Source: Byssochlamys sp. IMV 00236
Taxonomy: Eukaryota > Ascomycota > Eurotiomycetes > Eurotiales > Thermoascaceae
Length of the DNA stretch: 41,134 nt
Direction of reading: 5' to 3'
Assembly (NCBI GenBank): GCA_001931875.2
Contig: MSJH02000722.1
Coordinates: forward strand, 1-41,134
The stretch's first letter is position 1; each line of letters starts with the position of its first letter. The notes below the pieces were generated by a model. That model saw nothing but the letters and a program-made list of their open reading frames with translations. It was not told where the DNA came from and searched no databases. Below are positions 31,362-41,134 of the stretch, piece by piece. The translations under genes were made by a program, and so were the position numbers.

Positions 31362-32702
31362 TATAAAAGGCACGTTATTTTTTTTTTGTTATTTATGCCT
31401 TTCATGAATTAAACTCCAAACCTTATGTATATCCTAGCATTTGTTACAAGTAATTTGATGCTCTAAATAAAGATTCATGCCTATTAGGGTGTGCTTACAC
31501 GTCATTTCTTTCTTTATCAGATCTTGTAAGTGCCCATTATGTGAGTATTCCTTCGGGGTTCTACTGTAGGAATGACGGGATGTTCTAAACATTTTTAAAG
31601 CACCACTCTATCAAGGCACAGCCAATTACAGCATTACTTTTATTCATAATTTTAGCGGAGACACTAAGCTAAAGACCACTGAAGGCTGACTTTACTGCAA
31701 AAGCTTTTTTACGAATGTATTTGATCTTGAAAGAGCTGCAGCAAGCATGAAAGTTACAAATGATCATATATCAGAGTAATTGTAGAAACAAAAGCTATGG
31801 TATTCCAAAAGAAATAAAACAGATTTACTGATCTGAAGAAAATGTGCAGAGTTCTATCAAACAAAGCCGAAAGATATGACTGTTTAAAGAAAAGAAAAAG
31901 ATGAACAAAAAGCACCGAGAAATAGGATTAGAAATAGCAAAGGCTCCTGATTCAAGTTCTTATTGCTGCAATGAAAAGTAAAATTGAAGCGGTAAAAGCT
32001 CTTTTGCATCGCGTTTTCTTCTTATACATCAAGATCTTTTTTTTTTTCTTTGACAATCGGTGTCTTTTTTTGGGTTGATGAAGCTATAATGTTAAACTAT
32101 CTCGATGCAACAGAGAAGACGACTATCTCCACTCGGGTAATGGTAGAGTCTACTTTGTCCAATTGTCTTATAAAAAGCTGCAGGAGTAGACATTTCAAAA
32201 TCTCCGCCTGGGTTGCGCTTTTTCCAGCTATGCTTGCAGGAAGCATGTTACTGCCACTTGCATGAAATTCTACAAATGACTAATGTACCACTCTGAGGAA
32301 ATCAAAATTCTTTGCACAGTCTTGGACAGCTAATGTCTTACCAATCATGGTTCAAGAAAGAAGACCATTATACATTTGTTTTTATCCATTCTACCAACTT
32401 TATTTCTATGTCATGTTGCTTGATTGCAACTCTACATTGTATACTGCAAAAGAAAGACGGTCTATCATGACCAACAGTCTTTACAGCCGTCTAATTTTAG
32501 ATTCAAAAGACTGTGCGACGGTTTTGTTTGTGCTCCGCGTTGCTGCAATAAATACGGAGGCACTTTTTGTACCTCTTCTTTTTTTTTTCCCTCTTTAAAC
32601 CCCACGCATACACACTCCACATACATATATATACACATATATATAAAAAGAAGGATAGCCAACCTCTCTCTCTCTTTTCTCCTTTCTTTTACTTAAAGTG
32701 TG
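31362..32702. other. Intergenic region with VPS8 promoter
   Basis: 1.3 kb with no recognised gene. Two plus-strand frames (32050-32265, 32347-32598) have no domain or homology that I can see. The right end has the VPS8 promoter: alternating CATATATATACACATATATATAAA-like sequence near 32620-32647, then a pyrimidine-rich leader (CTCTCTCTCTTTTC) up to the ATG at 32703. Confidence 0.5.
32640..32647 (+). promoter_or_regulatory. TATA box of VPS8
   Basis: A TATATAAA sequence, about 55-60 bp upstream of the ATG at 32703 and followed by a CT-rich stretch. Confidence 0.5.
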
Positions 32703-35700
32703 ATGAACTCGAACGATGAAAATAAACCAATACCCGAAATGAAACCAAGTGTTAGTGCAAACACAAGTCGATTTCGAAGGGACTATGCGACTTTGTTGAA
32801 AGAAGTGCTTGAAGAAAGCTCAGAAGACGACGACGAAGACTTATTGAACAATATAGAAATCGACCTTGATACAGCCACTGCCGAATTACCAGAAGACTTG
32901 CGAGCTGCTCTAGAGGATCGTTCACTTGCCGATAAATACTTGGCTAATTTGAAGACATTTATGAGTCATCGTCGGTCTCAATCTGTAAACTCCATCACAA
33001 GTGGGAAGGGCGACTATTCTATGTAAGTATTTTAGGCTTTTATGCTCACATAAATTAATATCTTTTAGACCAAACACGCCTCTTCAAGCTTCCTTTAATC
33101 AACCATTATTATCGCCTAAACCATTTGAACGAGTTGACCCTTTATCTAAAGTATTAGATGCTATACCTTACCACACTCGGCTTATCAATGGCGTACCTTC
33201 CTTGACGCTACTAGAACAGAGATTTCATGCGCTTATCATTCCCGAATTAGATTTACCTGTTGTATCTGATACAGTTATTCAGACGAGACTTAATGAACTA
33301 TACAAGATTAGAGATGATTTATATATTCATTTAAACGGTGGACCGCTTGTTAAAAATACAAACATCATTGGCGAAAAGAAGAAGCAAAAAGTAATCCATT
33401 TACTTGACGATGTGTCAAAAGAGATTGGCCTTTATGAAGAATTTGTAAAAAAGGGTAAGTGACAGTATTTCTTATCTGTCTTTTTACTCATCTTTCTATT
33501 AGCAAACTATCTAAGCCTTGAAAGCATCTTGAATGAATCAGATAGCTCGGATATTGAAGATAACACTTTGGATACTGACTCTACTTTACTACACTTTGTA
33601 AGCTCCTGATATTTTTTTTTTTTTCCCATATCAAAATTAATGCCATCTTTAGGATTCGCCTTCCGAAATGTCAACACCCAGGACAGGAGCTCCATTCTTC
33701 TCAACGTCATCTCCCCGTCCGGCTTCTTCTCAACTTTCTATAACAACCAATAATACACAAAATGATTCCTTTGCCTCTTCGGATCTTATCATTAATGAAG
33801 AACCAAGCGAACCATGGGAAGCATTTAAATGGACACCACTTGTCAAGGTATCGGATCAACTCTATTCTGATGTTATCAAACAAGAAAGTGGACTTATCTC
33901 TGTCATGGCTGTAAGTGGTGTGATTGCAATTGGTACTACACGTAGTTTAGTATTTGTTTATGACTACACTCAAAGCCTGAAATGTATTCTGGGAGATAGT
34001 AATAGAGGTAACAAATAAAAACAAACACAATGCGCTATATTTGTGTACTCAGTATATACATATATATAGCTATCGAAATAGGTTCAGTTACTTCTTTAGC
34101 TATATCTGCAGATCATACCACCATTGCCTGTGGTCATTCTCAAGGACATATTGTTATTTGGGATATCAGAAAGCCAATGCAACCCATACGCACTATCGAC
34201 CCTATTCCTGCCAGCCAGATACTCTCTCAGCAACAGACAGCTCCACGAAAAGAAGGACATATTCAGGGAGCATCTATTTTACATGTAGGCTTTGTGGGAG
34301 TAAAGAAGTCAGAGATCGTTTCTGCTGACGATCAAGGCATGGCATTTTATCATGTATCATACAAAATGATCATGATCAATGGTGTAGATTCAACACGTAT
34401 CCTCGGTCGATACCAAAACTTATCGCTTGCAACAAGCCACCTTCGACCATCAAAGCCAAGACGGCCAAGTACTGTCTTTGCTATGCAGCCTTTACCTCTT
34501 GGACAAATAGCTCATCCAGCAGAGAATTTTGGACTTGTTGCATTGCTGACTCCTTATAAGGTAAGAACAGCAAAAGAATAATAATCGCGTACTTATGTGG
34601 ATGATTAGATGATTATCGTTGGATTAAAACCTACACCACAAACCTTGCACAAATTCTTGAAACCAAAGAACTCCAAGCAACCAATAGAAAACGGTTCAAA
34701 GGCACCAGTTGAGAGTCTATCAGGGGCTCTAGCTTGGTTACCAGTTATTAAATCAGGAAACAGTCATACGAATGATCCTGTCCTCGCCTTTGCTTGGGGA
34801 AATCATCTGTTTATACTTCGTGTTTGTGTCGAAAACAATGAAGTAACCAAGACAAATCAAAAGGCTCGACTTAATACAAAGCCTACAAAGCGGGGTGTGA
34901 CACTAGAGTTTGTCAAGATTGGGGAATGGAAGAGTAAGGAGTCAATCGTGAGTATTCATTGGATCAATAGGCAGGTAAAATGACAACTATATGTTTCTGT
35001 ATTGCTTTACTTTTTTTTGCTCATATGATGATAGATCCTTGTATTGTTTACCCCCAATGAAGACATGATCCTGTTTGACCCCAAAAACATGATGCAAACA
35101 CAGCATTCAAGCTTAAGAACCAAGCAATTGGTGTATCATGACTGGTTTAATACTCCTTTGAAAGAGTTAGTTACTGATGCGGCAATCATGACTGCAGATT
35201 CATCCGAAAACAATGTCTTAAAGTCAGTAGAGATGGCATACTTTGGCTCAATCAAGAGCTATAAAGGAAAGATATTCTTACTGGTAATTTCAAAGAGACA
35301 GAGAAAAATGTCTATTTGCAAAAGAAAGAATGTCTTATATCTTTTCATATATAGGGTCTTCAGCAAATCTACGTGGGCACATTGTTATCCTGGGCAGATC
35401 GCATACTAGCACTCGTTCGAGCAGGTGATTTTTTGGAAAGCATTGAACTCGCTACTTCATTCTATAATGGTATAGACATACAGACCGTGATTGGTTTACC
35501 TGAAGAAGAGAAATCAAGAAAGGCGCTCGTAGGAGAGAAATTAATGGAGCTCTTGAAAGCATCGCTGAATTATACATTCTCTTCTAAGCGCACCTATAAT
35601 GACATGGCAAACGAAATATCCGGCGGTGAGACAGTACTGATGCATGACTTGGCTCGAGGTTGCATAGAAGCATGCATAAGCATGGACAACTTGGAATTTT

Positions 35701-38423
35701 TGTTTGAAACTGTGTATGAACGATTTGTAGAAAATCAAGTCAATGGGGTCTTTTTGGAAGTGCTCGAACCATGCATCACTCAGGACCGTCTGCCTGATGT
35801 CCCTCCTTCAGTCATGAAAGACCTTGTCGACCATTACAGTAAAAAGCGATTGATCGATGAACTCGAGCAGGTCATTTGGCATGTTAATCCTCGCAGTTTA
35901 GACATTGATCAAATAGTAAGCATGTGCCATCGTGAAGGAATGTATGAAGCTATGATGTACGTCTGGAACAAAAGCATGCATGACTACGTAAGTCCCTTGG
36001 TAGAAATGTTGAAGGTTATAAAAAGTGTGTTGCGTGGTAACCAAGAAGACCAACAAACATTACATGCAAGACAAAACGCAGAAAAGATATTTCATTATCT
36101 CCAACTCATTCTCACCGGAAGATCCTTCCCTGAAGGCTCATCTATAACTGGTGCTGATGAAGCAAGTGAAGCGAGCGAAGCAAGAAGTGCTGTCTATTCA
36201 TTTGTTTTCTCTGGTCGCTGTGTTGTATGGCCACCTGTAGGTGGAAAATTGGTTTTGACAGCAGACGACGAAGAGGGTGTGTCAGAACCTACTTACCCAT
36301 ACCTGCGCCTGCTTTTGAAATTCAACACGAAAAAATTCTTGGAAGCTTTAGAGGTTGCTTTTGAAGACCCTTGGCTTAATGGTGGAGAAGATATTCTTAG
36401 CTCCAAATTTGAAGATGAGGTACCTGGCAAAGTTATCTCTCGTCAAATCATTGTTAATACGCTCTTGGATGTTATTGGCGGTGGGCTCACAGGAAATGGT
36501 CTACCTCCGCCTAGACCAAAGCAATCTATATCAGCTTCTACAGTACAGTCTGCTACAACTAATGGTAGACCAACGCCGCCTGTTCTTCAAGTGAATACGT
36601 CCATAGCCAATGATTACAACAGTCACTTTACTTATTTCTCAAACGACAACATCATCCTACTATACATCTTTATTGCCTCCAATTTGCACAAGTACACCAC
36701 GTTTATCCTGTTGCCACCAAAGACACTCAACAAGATACTAGTACGATTAGCAGAAGAACATGACGAAGATACACGCACGGAAAGAGAAAGAGCTGTCCAA
36801 AACTTGTTAACAGTGTATACACCAACGAACGAAGAACACATTGTTAAACTCTATGAAGAGGCTGGCTTCTGGAAAGTCCTTGAAGATGTGTACCGTAGAG
36901 ACAAAAAGTATGGCAGGCTTGTGGAAGCCTACTTGAAGGATGATGAAAGACGTAGCATGGTATTTGATTGTGTACATGATCTCTTGACGAGCAATCTAGA
37001 GGATAGACAAAAGGAAGAAGTCATGCGAGTATTCATGATTCGTATTTCACAATTTGTGGAGATTGATGGACAAAAGACAGCAGAAGTTGTTCAAGTGTTT
37101 GGAAATGGAGATCATGAGGATGCCATTCGTCGTTTAGAAGAAGATCAGGAATTTGATGACGACGAACATCATGCTACTGCTGATAAACGATTATTCTCTT
37201 ATTTACGAGGACTGTTAGAGCCATACTCTGAGGAAGCCGAAGAACAGGAAGGTCTTGTGAAGCAGGTTCCTGAAGTGAGCGGATCTATTCAAGAGCGATA
37301 CATTGAGTTGATGTGTCGTTTTGACCCGTCAGGCGTGTACAACTATTTCAATACAAAGCTTGGTGATAACGTCTCATTGGACAAAGTGAAAGAAAGCTGT
37401 GAAAAGCATGGTGTGATGGATGCAGTAGTATGGATTTTGGAAAAGAGTGGCGATACTCAAGGGGCATTAGAAAAGATGTTGGAAGTTGCCAAAGAAAGAA
37501 ATGCGACTGTCATTCATTTGCTAAAGGACCACCAGTCTGGGGCTACTTGGACATTTGAAGAACAAAGTACGATCAACAGCTGTTTGATAGGACTAAATGG
37601 TGTGTTGCGAGTTAGCATTCGGCTATGTGAAAACAGCAGTAAGAGCACATTTCCTGTTTCGAAATACAACAATAGAGACGAAGATAACAGTATCCCGGAA
37701 TTGAGTCGAGAAGGAGAAGATAGTTCTACAACAGAAGAGTCAACCATGGGCAATGAAGAGGAGCATATAAATGACGAAGTTGAATTATTATGGTTCAGAT
37801 TGTTAGACACGTATGTTGAAGCATCTATTGAAATCTATAACGCACTTGCAAACAATCCAGCACCTCCAGAACCTCACCAGAGGATTGTTTCTTCCTTCAA
37901 GTCCTTTGTTCAATCAATTCTAACGGCTCTTTTGATCTCAACCTCACCACAAGTATCTCTTCCACGTCTTTTACTACGGTTGATTGATTCACAGTCGAGA
38001 GGAGAAACTACGTTTGCTGACTTTAGGGATATATTCTTAAACATGCTGGACACTTATAAATATGAAGGAAAGCTTCTAGAGATGACAAACCACTTATTTG
38101 ACCGTGATTTATTCACCAGCTTACAAGATATGGTGAACAAGAGAGGCAAAGGATGGCGACCGAGCAGAGCTATATGCGAGATATGTGGCTCTAATATTCT
38201 AGACTTTTCATTACTGCAGCCACCATTGGCATGGGGTTTAAATACTGAAGAACAAGTGCGCGAGAACAAAAAGTATGTCGTATTTCACTGTGGACATAGT
38301 TTTCATGTAGAGTGTTTGGAACGTCAACTTAATAAGATGGAAGAATGCGCTGTGTGTCAGCATGGTAATCCTGAAGCTCAAGAAGTGACACAAAAAGTGA
38401 AAGGAAAAGAAAGAGCCGCATAA
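32703..38423 (+). CDS. VPS8: VPS8, CORVET tethering complex subunit
   Basis: Eight exons (32703-33022, 33069-33454, 33503-33597, 33653-34007, 34082-34560, 34609-34974, 35035-35283, 35355-38423) encode about 1772 residues, longer than yeast Vps8 (about 1270). The N-terminal 270 residues are acidic and disordered. A WD40-like propeller follows (SLAISADHTTIACGHSQGHI, then VIWDIRKP). The region starting YVGTLLSWADRILALVRAGD leads into the long alpha-solenoid typical of Vps8. A C-terminal RING-H2 finger at about 1691-1750 has CEICGSN, CGHSFHVEC and CAVC. In yeast Vps8 binds Rab5/Vps21 on early endosomes and helps CORVET tether vesicles. The start is the ATG at 32703; a GTG lies just before it. No intron interrupts the 3 kb last exon. 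The extra length lies in linkers, not in a new recognisable domain. Confidence 0.93.
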
Positions 38424-38818
38424 GATGACCCTTTAAAGCCTTTTCTTTACAATTATTTCACTCCTCTTCTTTATTCAAATACCCCCTTTTTTTTCCTTTT
38501 CTTTGACAGATATATTTTATGATGTAAATAAATATACAAGCGTTCTTTTTTCTTTTTTATCAAGTGATTGTATTGCTGCTATTGTTGAATAGGAATAGGT
38601 CATTTCACACTGCGTTAATGTTTATATGACTACTTGCTCTCATATTACTTTATTGTGATATTACTTGGCTTCTATAAAATAAAGCATATTTGCCTTTATT
38701 AATGGTACGTCGAAACAAAAGATATTGAAAATGTATGGTGTGTAAAAAGAGCTATAAAGTTTATTGGTGTATGTTATACTTTAAAAACACTGAGCTACTT
38801 CAAATAACATGAACATGT
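38424..38818. other. 3' flank of VPS8, no gene seen
   Basis: AT-rich sequence with AATAAA-like motifs (for example near 38527 and 38678) that could serve polyadenylation of VPS8. No trace of the rest of a protease domain was found here. Confidence 0.4.
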
Positions 38819-39011
38819 TTAGTAACTAGGTGTGACCTCGGGATACCGTCCAAGGGAAATTTGCCAGGGATACTTGCTATAGCGGACAGGCTCTTGACCT
38901 CCAGCAATACGATGAATATTAATATTAAATTTAGGGGCTATATCAGTATTAACAAGAGGCGCAGCAAAGCCAATAGTAGCAAATAGTAAGAATAACAAAC
39001 TTGACTTGCAT
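38819..39011 (-). pseudogene. Truncated 5' end of a secreted trypsin-like (S1) protease gene
   Basis: On the minus strand a 62-codon frame from 39007 to the stop at 38819 reads a secretion leader (KSSLLFLLFATIGFAAP) followed by a short propeptide and HRIAGGQEPVRYSKYPWQIS. R-I-x-G-G and YPWQISL are the activation site and first strand of chymotrypsin-family proteases. No ATG exists in this frame; the ATG at 39011 is one base out, so removing one base between it and the Lys codon would restore a normal MKSS start. The frame stops about 15 residues into the mature domain and no His/Asp/Ser catalytic blocks follow. A TATAAAAG-like box lies about 80 bp upstream (near 39090-39097). It is best read as a gene remnant; an assembly error in the first codons is possible but would not restore the missing domain. 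Confidence 0.6.
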
Positions 39012-40146
39012 TTGTGTAAAAAAGTTCAAGATCAAACTGGTGTATCCCTTTTCGCAAAAAAGAGAAAGAGAAAGAGAAAGAAACTGCTCCTCTTTTATAT
39101 TGAAAAAGGCCCATATAAGCACTTCTGTCATGAACTTGCATGCATGTTCCTCTTTGCTTTGTTGATCATTTCTTTGTAGATTTCATAATGGCTGTATGCA
39201 CACTTTGCCCCTGAATCATCGATTTTTCATGCACTGGTACGTCTGTACTAACAAATATCTCTAGCTTAAGAGAGAGAGAGAGAGAGAGAAAGCATGTAAC
39301 ATGCTCTCCTTATCATAACCAAAAATCTAAATGTATGCGTCTACATTAAAGATGAAGATAGGTATGAAGTTGTAGTTGTGGGGATAAATGAAAGAAAGCT
39401 GCTGCCTACATTTAAGGCATACATTTTATCTTGATTTTGGATCTTACAACTTCAGAATATGAAAAGTAACTGTGGGGGTTTTTTTTTTCTGGCATCATCC
39501 TTCTTTAAGGACTCGACTTTTGAAAAGTTTGTTTATGCCGTCTAAATTTTGAACTGCTGCTCTGCGGCACTTGAACAAAAAGGAAAGGAAATGATCGACA
39601 CCCATTTTGGAAAGTCATAATGTTTAACTTTATATTCAGTACTTACAAGCAGAGTGACAGGTATACAAGGTGAGTATGATGGTTCGTATAGGCGCATTCT
39701 AATTTACAAGTTTAATTCCTTAATGACTTGCTGCTCCTATTAATCAGTGTCAGTAGTAATCACAATGACAAAAGGCTTCCTTTTGATGTATAAAAGGTAC
39801 ACGAATTAAGTAAAGATGTGTGGATGTGTGTGTATTTATTCCATGGTTTACATAATACAAATTTCTTAATGGTCTTTATAATAATGAATAGAATGCATAG
39901 TTGATGCATATATAAATATATACATTTGTATTTGAAAAATCAATATATGGTACAAAAGAGTGGTATAAACAGAGTGCTTGTCAAGAGTGCTGACAGCATG
40001 ATAGATAGAGGGAGCGTTTCAGGGATAGAATAAAAAGAAAGGACGCCAATCAAGTGGTAAGCAAAGGTGTCTGCGCGATAATGAGTGACAAAATATAAAA
40101 AAGTCCAAGGTACTACGATGATGATTCGAACATTCTGCGTCAAGTG
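39012..40146. other. Intergenic region, no gene recognised
   Basis: Contains GAAAGA-type purine repeats at about 39061-39081 (the leader of the trypsin remnant), an AG dinucleotide run at 39269-39288, and otherwise AT-rich DNA. The right end should hold the 3' UTR of the zinc-finger gene. Minus frame 39940-40143 has no domain. Confidence 0.4.
39269..39288. repeat. AG dinucleotide microsatellite
   Basis: Ten AG units in intergenic DNA. Confidence 0.85.
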
Positions 40147-41019
40147 TTATTTTTTTAAGAGAGCTTCTCTACTTGAAATGCTACATTTGGTTTTTTTTAC
40201 TGCTTTACTTTGCTTTTCTGTCTTGCTGTCGCCAGAGTTTTCATGGCACTTCATGTGTCTTGTAAGAGCATCTTTTCTAGTAAAGCCTTTGTTCTGGCAA
40301 CTGGGATGGCTGCAGAAGAATCTTTTCTCGCCTGTGTGGCTAACTTGATGACGATTTCGATCCTGAGGTCTTTTGAAAGGCCTTCCGCAAGTAGGACAAG
40401 GGAATAGACGTTCAGGTTTGCTTTTTGCCTTGGTTCTTGCATTTTGGTTGTTAACACACTGGTCAATACTTGTTGCTTGTCTATCGATTGATTTTGAAGA
40501 CTGAGTTTCTTCAAGGTTGCGCTTTTTAGAAGATATAAGTGCACTTTGTCTTCTGGTATGCTGTAGAGGAGATGTCGGCCGTTTGCTAACGTTTTGCTGA
40601 TTGTTGAGTTGATCAGGCATGTATGATGCCTGACCTATTGTCAGCGACTCAAAGAATGAAGTAACAGGAGATAAGCACCGTCGGTTATGCAGTGATTCAA
40701 AATAAGTATAAGGAGAGCCTGTGGTCCATGGGAGCGCCGGATCGTATGAAGCATGATCTGTGAGCACCGATGAATTACATGTACTGGTGCTAAAGCTGCT
40801 AGTAAGGTCAAACGTAGTTGCTTCCAAGTCTAGCGGAGGATCTTGGCTGAGCGACGGCAATTGTTCTTGACTGTCGTGGAACACGGTGCCACTTTCATAG
40901 ACTTGAAAGTCAGAAGTGAGCTGTAAAAAGGTGTCTGGATCATCTTCTGAATATATGTTGCCATTAGAAAGCTGCATAAGTTGGTCGAGAAAAATACCAA
41001 ATCCATTTTCGGTAGACAT
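40147..41019 (-). CDS. C2H2 zinc-finger transcription factor
   Basis: A single-exon gene of 290 residues. Residues 1-150 are acidic, Ser/Thr/Gln-rich and likely disordered, as in activation domains. A basic stretch near 155-205 (HTRRQ, SSKKRN, KAKSKPE) may include the nuclear signal. Two C2H2 fingers follow: C208-C211-H224-H228 (CPTCGRPFKRPQDRNRH) and C236-C241-H255-H259, joined by the standard linker SHTGEKRF. The second finger has an unusual four-residue gap between its cysteines (CSHPSC). The C-terminus is Lys-rich. I do not recognise the ortholog, and the target genes are unknown. The promoter just upstream has a TATA box followed by a purine/pyrimidine tract. Confidence 0.87.
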   Translation of the reverse strand: MSTENGFGIFLDQLMQLSNGNIYSEDDPDTFLQLTSDFQVYESGTVFHDSQEQLPSLSQDPPLDLEATTFDLTSSFSTSTCNSSVLTDHASYDPALPWTTGSPYTYFESLHNRRCLSPVTSFFESLTIGQASYMPDQLNNQQNVSKRPTSPLQHTRRQSALISSKKRNLEETQSSKSIDRQATSIDQCVNNQNARTKAKSKPERLFPCPTCGRPFKRPQDRNRHQVSHTGEKRFFCSHPSCQNKGFTRKDALTRHMKCHENSGDSKTEKQSKAVKKTKCSISSREALLKK

Positions 41020-41098
41020 TTTGTTTAAGAGATGAAAGATAAAGAAGAAAGAAGAAAGACGAAAGAAAGCAAAAGTGACACAATATTTAGTCCTTCAT

Positions 41099-41134
<36 letters not shown>
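41020..41134. promoter_or_regulatory. Promoter region of the zinc-finger gene, with A30 tract
   Basis: On the minus strand TATAAA (41103-41098) lies about 80 bp upstream of the ATG at 41019, with T30 (41103-41132 on the plus strand as A30) directly upstream and a CT-rich leader downstream. The window ends two bases after the homopolymer. Confidence 0.5.

Noticed and set aside
32050..32598. Two plus-strand frames upstream of VPS8
   Set aside because: No domains; the region ends in the VPS8 promoter and leader.
36590..36720. Possible intron in the long last exon of VPS8
   Set aside because: The frame stays open and reads as plausible solenoid sequence (LLYIFIASNLHKYTTFILLP), so no intron is needed.
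40110..40150. GTTCGAATC on the minus strand near 40122, like a tRNA B box
   Set aside because: No A box at the right distance and no cloverleaf can be drawn.
40085..40544. Frames overlapping the C2H2 gene on both strands
   Set aside because: Shadows of the zinc-finger coding sequence, which is clearly on the minus strand at 40147-41019.

Overview
The window is nuclear DNA of a filamentous fungus, most likely a Mucoromycota species of the Mucorales type. The grounds are: many short introns (about 46-75 nt) with GT-AG or GC-AG ends, often with a CTAAC-like branch site; AT-rich intergenic DNA; pyrimidine-rich leaders after TATA boxes; and dense, mostly intron-rich housekeeping genes. No bacterial features, tRNA, rRNA or CRISPR array were seen. 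The genus cannot be named from this sequence alone.

Layout. 0.3-4.1 kb: a secreted double-psi beta-barrel protein and a seven-exon IML2/TTC39-family TPR protein, both on the minus strand. 5.2-8.5 kb: a carnitine acetyltransferase (+) meets a bHLH factor (-) tail to tail with 12 bp between stop codons. 8.5-10.8 kb: no gene seen, but a weak inverted repeat. 10.8-17.1 kb: a four-RRM MRN1/Nrd1-type RNA-binding protein, a small heat-shock protein with a textbook heat-shock element, an unknown small coiled-coil protein and an 11-exon Cdc11/AspA-type septin, all minus. 17.1-22 kb: a graveyard of decayed mobile elements. It holds two diverged copies of one element's 5' end, a SWIM-finger fragment, an acidic open frame, and a broken C-terminal piece of a TnpB/Fanzor-like (IS605 OrfB-type) protein joined to another domain. 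22.1-38.4 kb: four plus-strand genes, namely COY1/CASP (Golgi coiled coil), a Bck1-type MAPKKK, a coiled-coil plus RhoGAP protein, and VPS8 (CORVET). 38.4-41.1 kb: a truncated, frameshifted trypsin-like gene start and a C2H2 zinc-finger factor (-).

Functional theme. The genes are mostly about polarised growth and membrane or wall homeostasis: a septin, a Bck1-type wall-integrity kinase next to a RhoGAP, Golgi and endosomal tethers (COY1, VPS8), a wall-integrity-linked RNA-binding protein, and a barwin/expansin-like secreted protein. I see no operon-like pathway linking them. The most unusual content is the mobile-element cluster at 17.8-21.7 kb. Splice sites were assigned by hand so that frames stay open; all functions are inferred from recognisable motifs and families without any database search.
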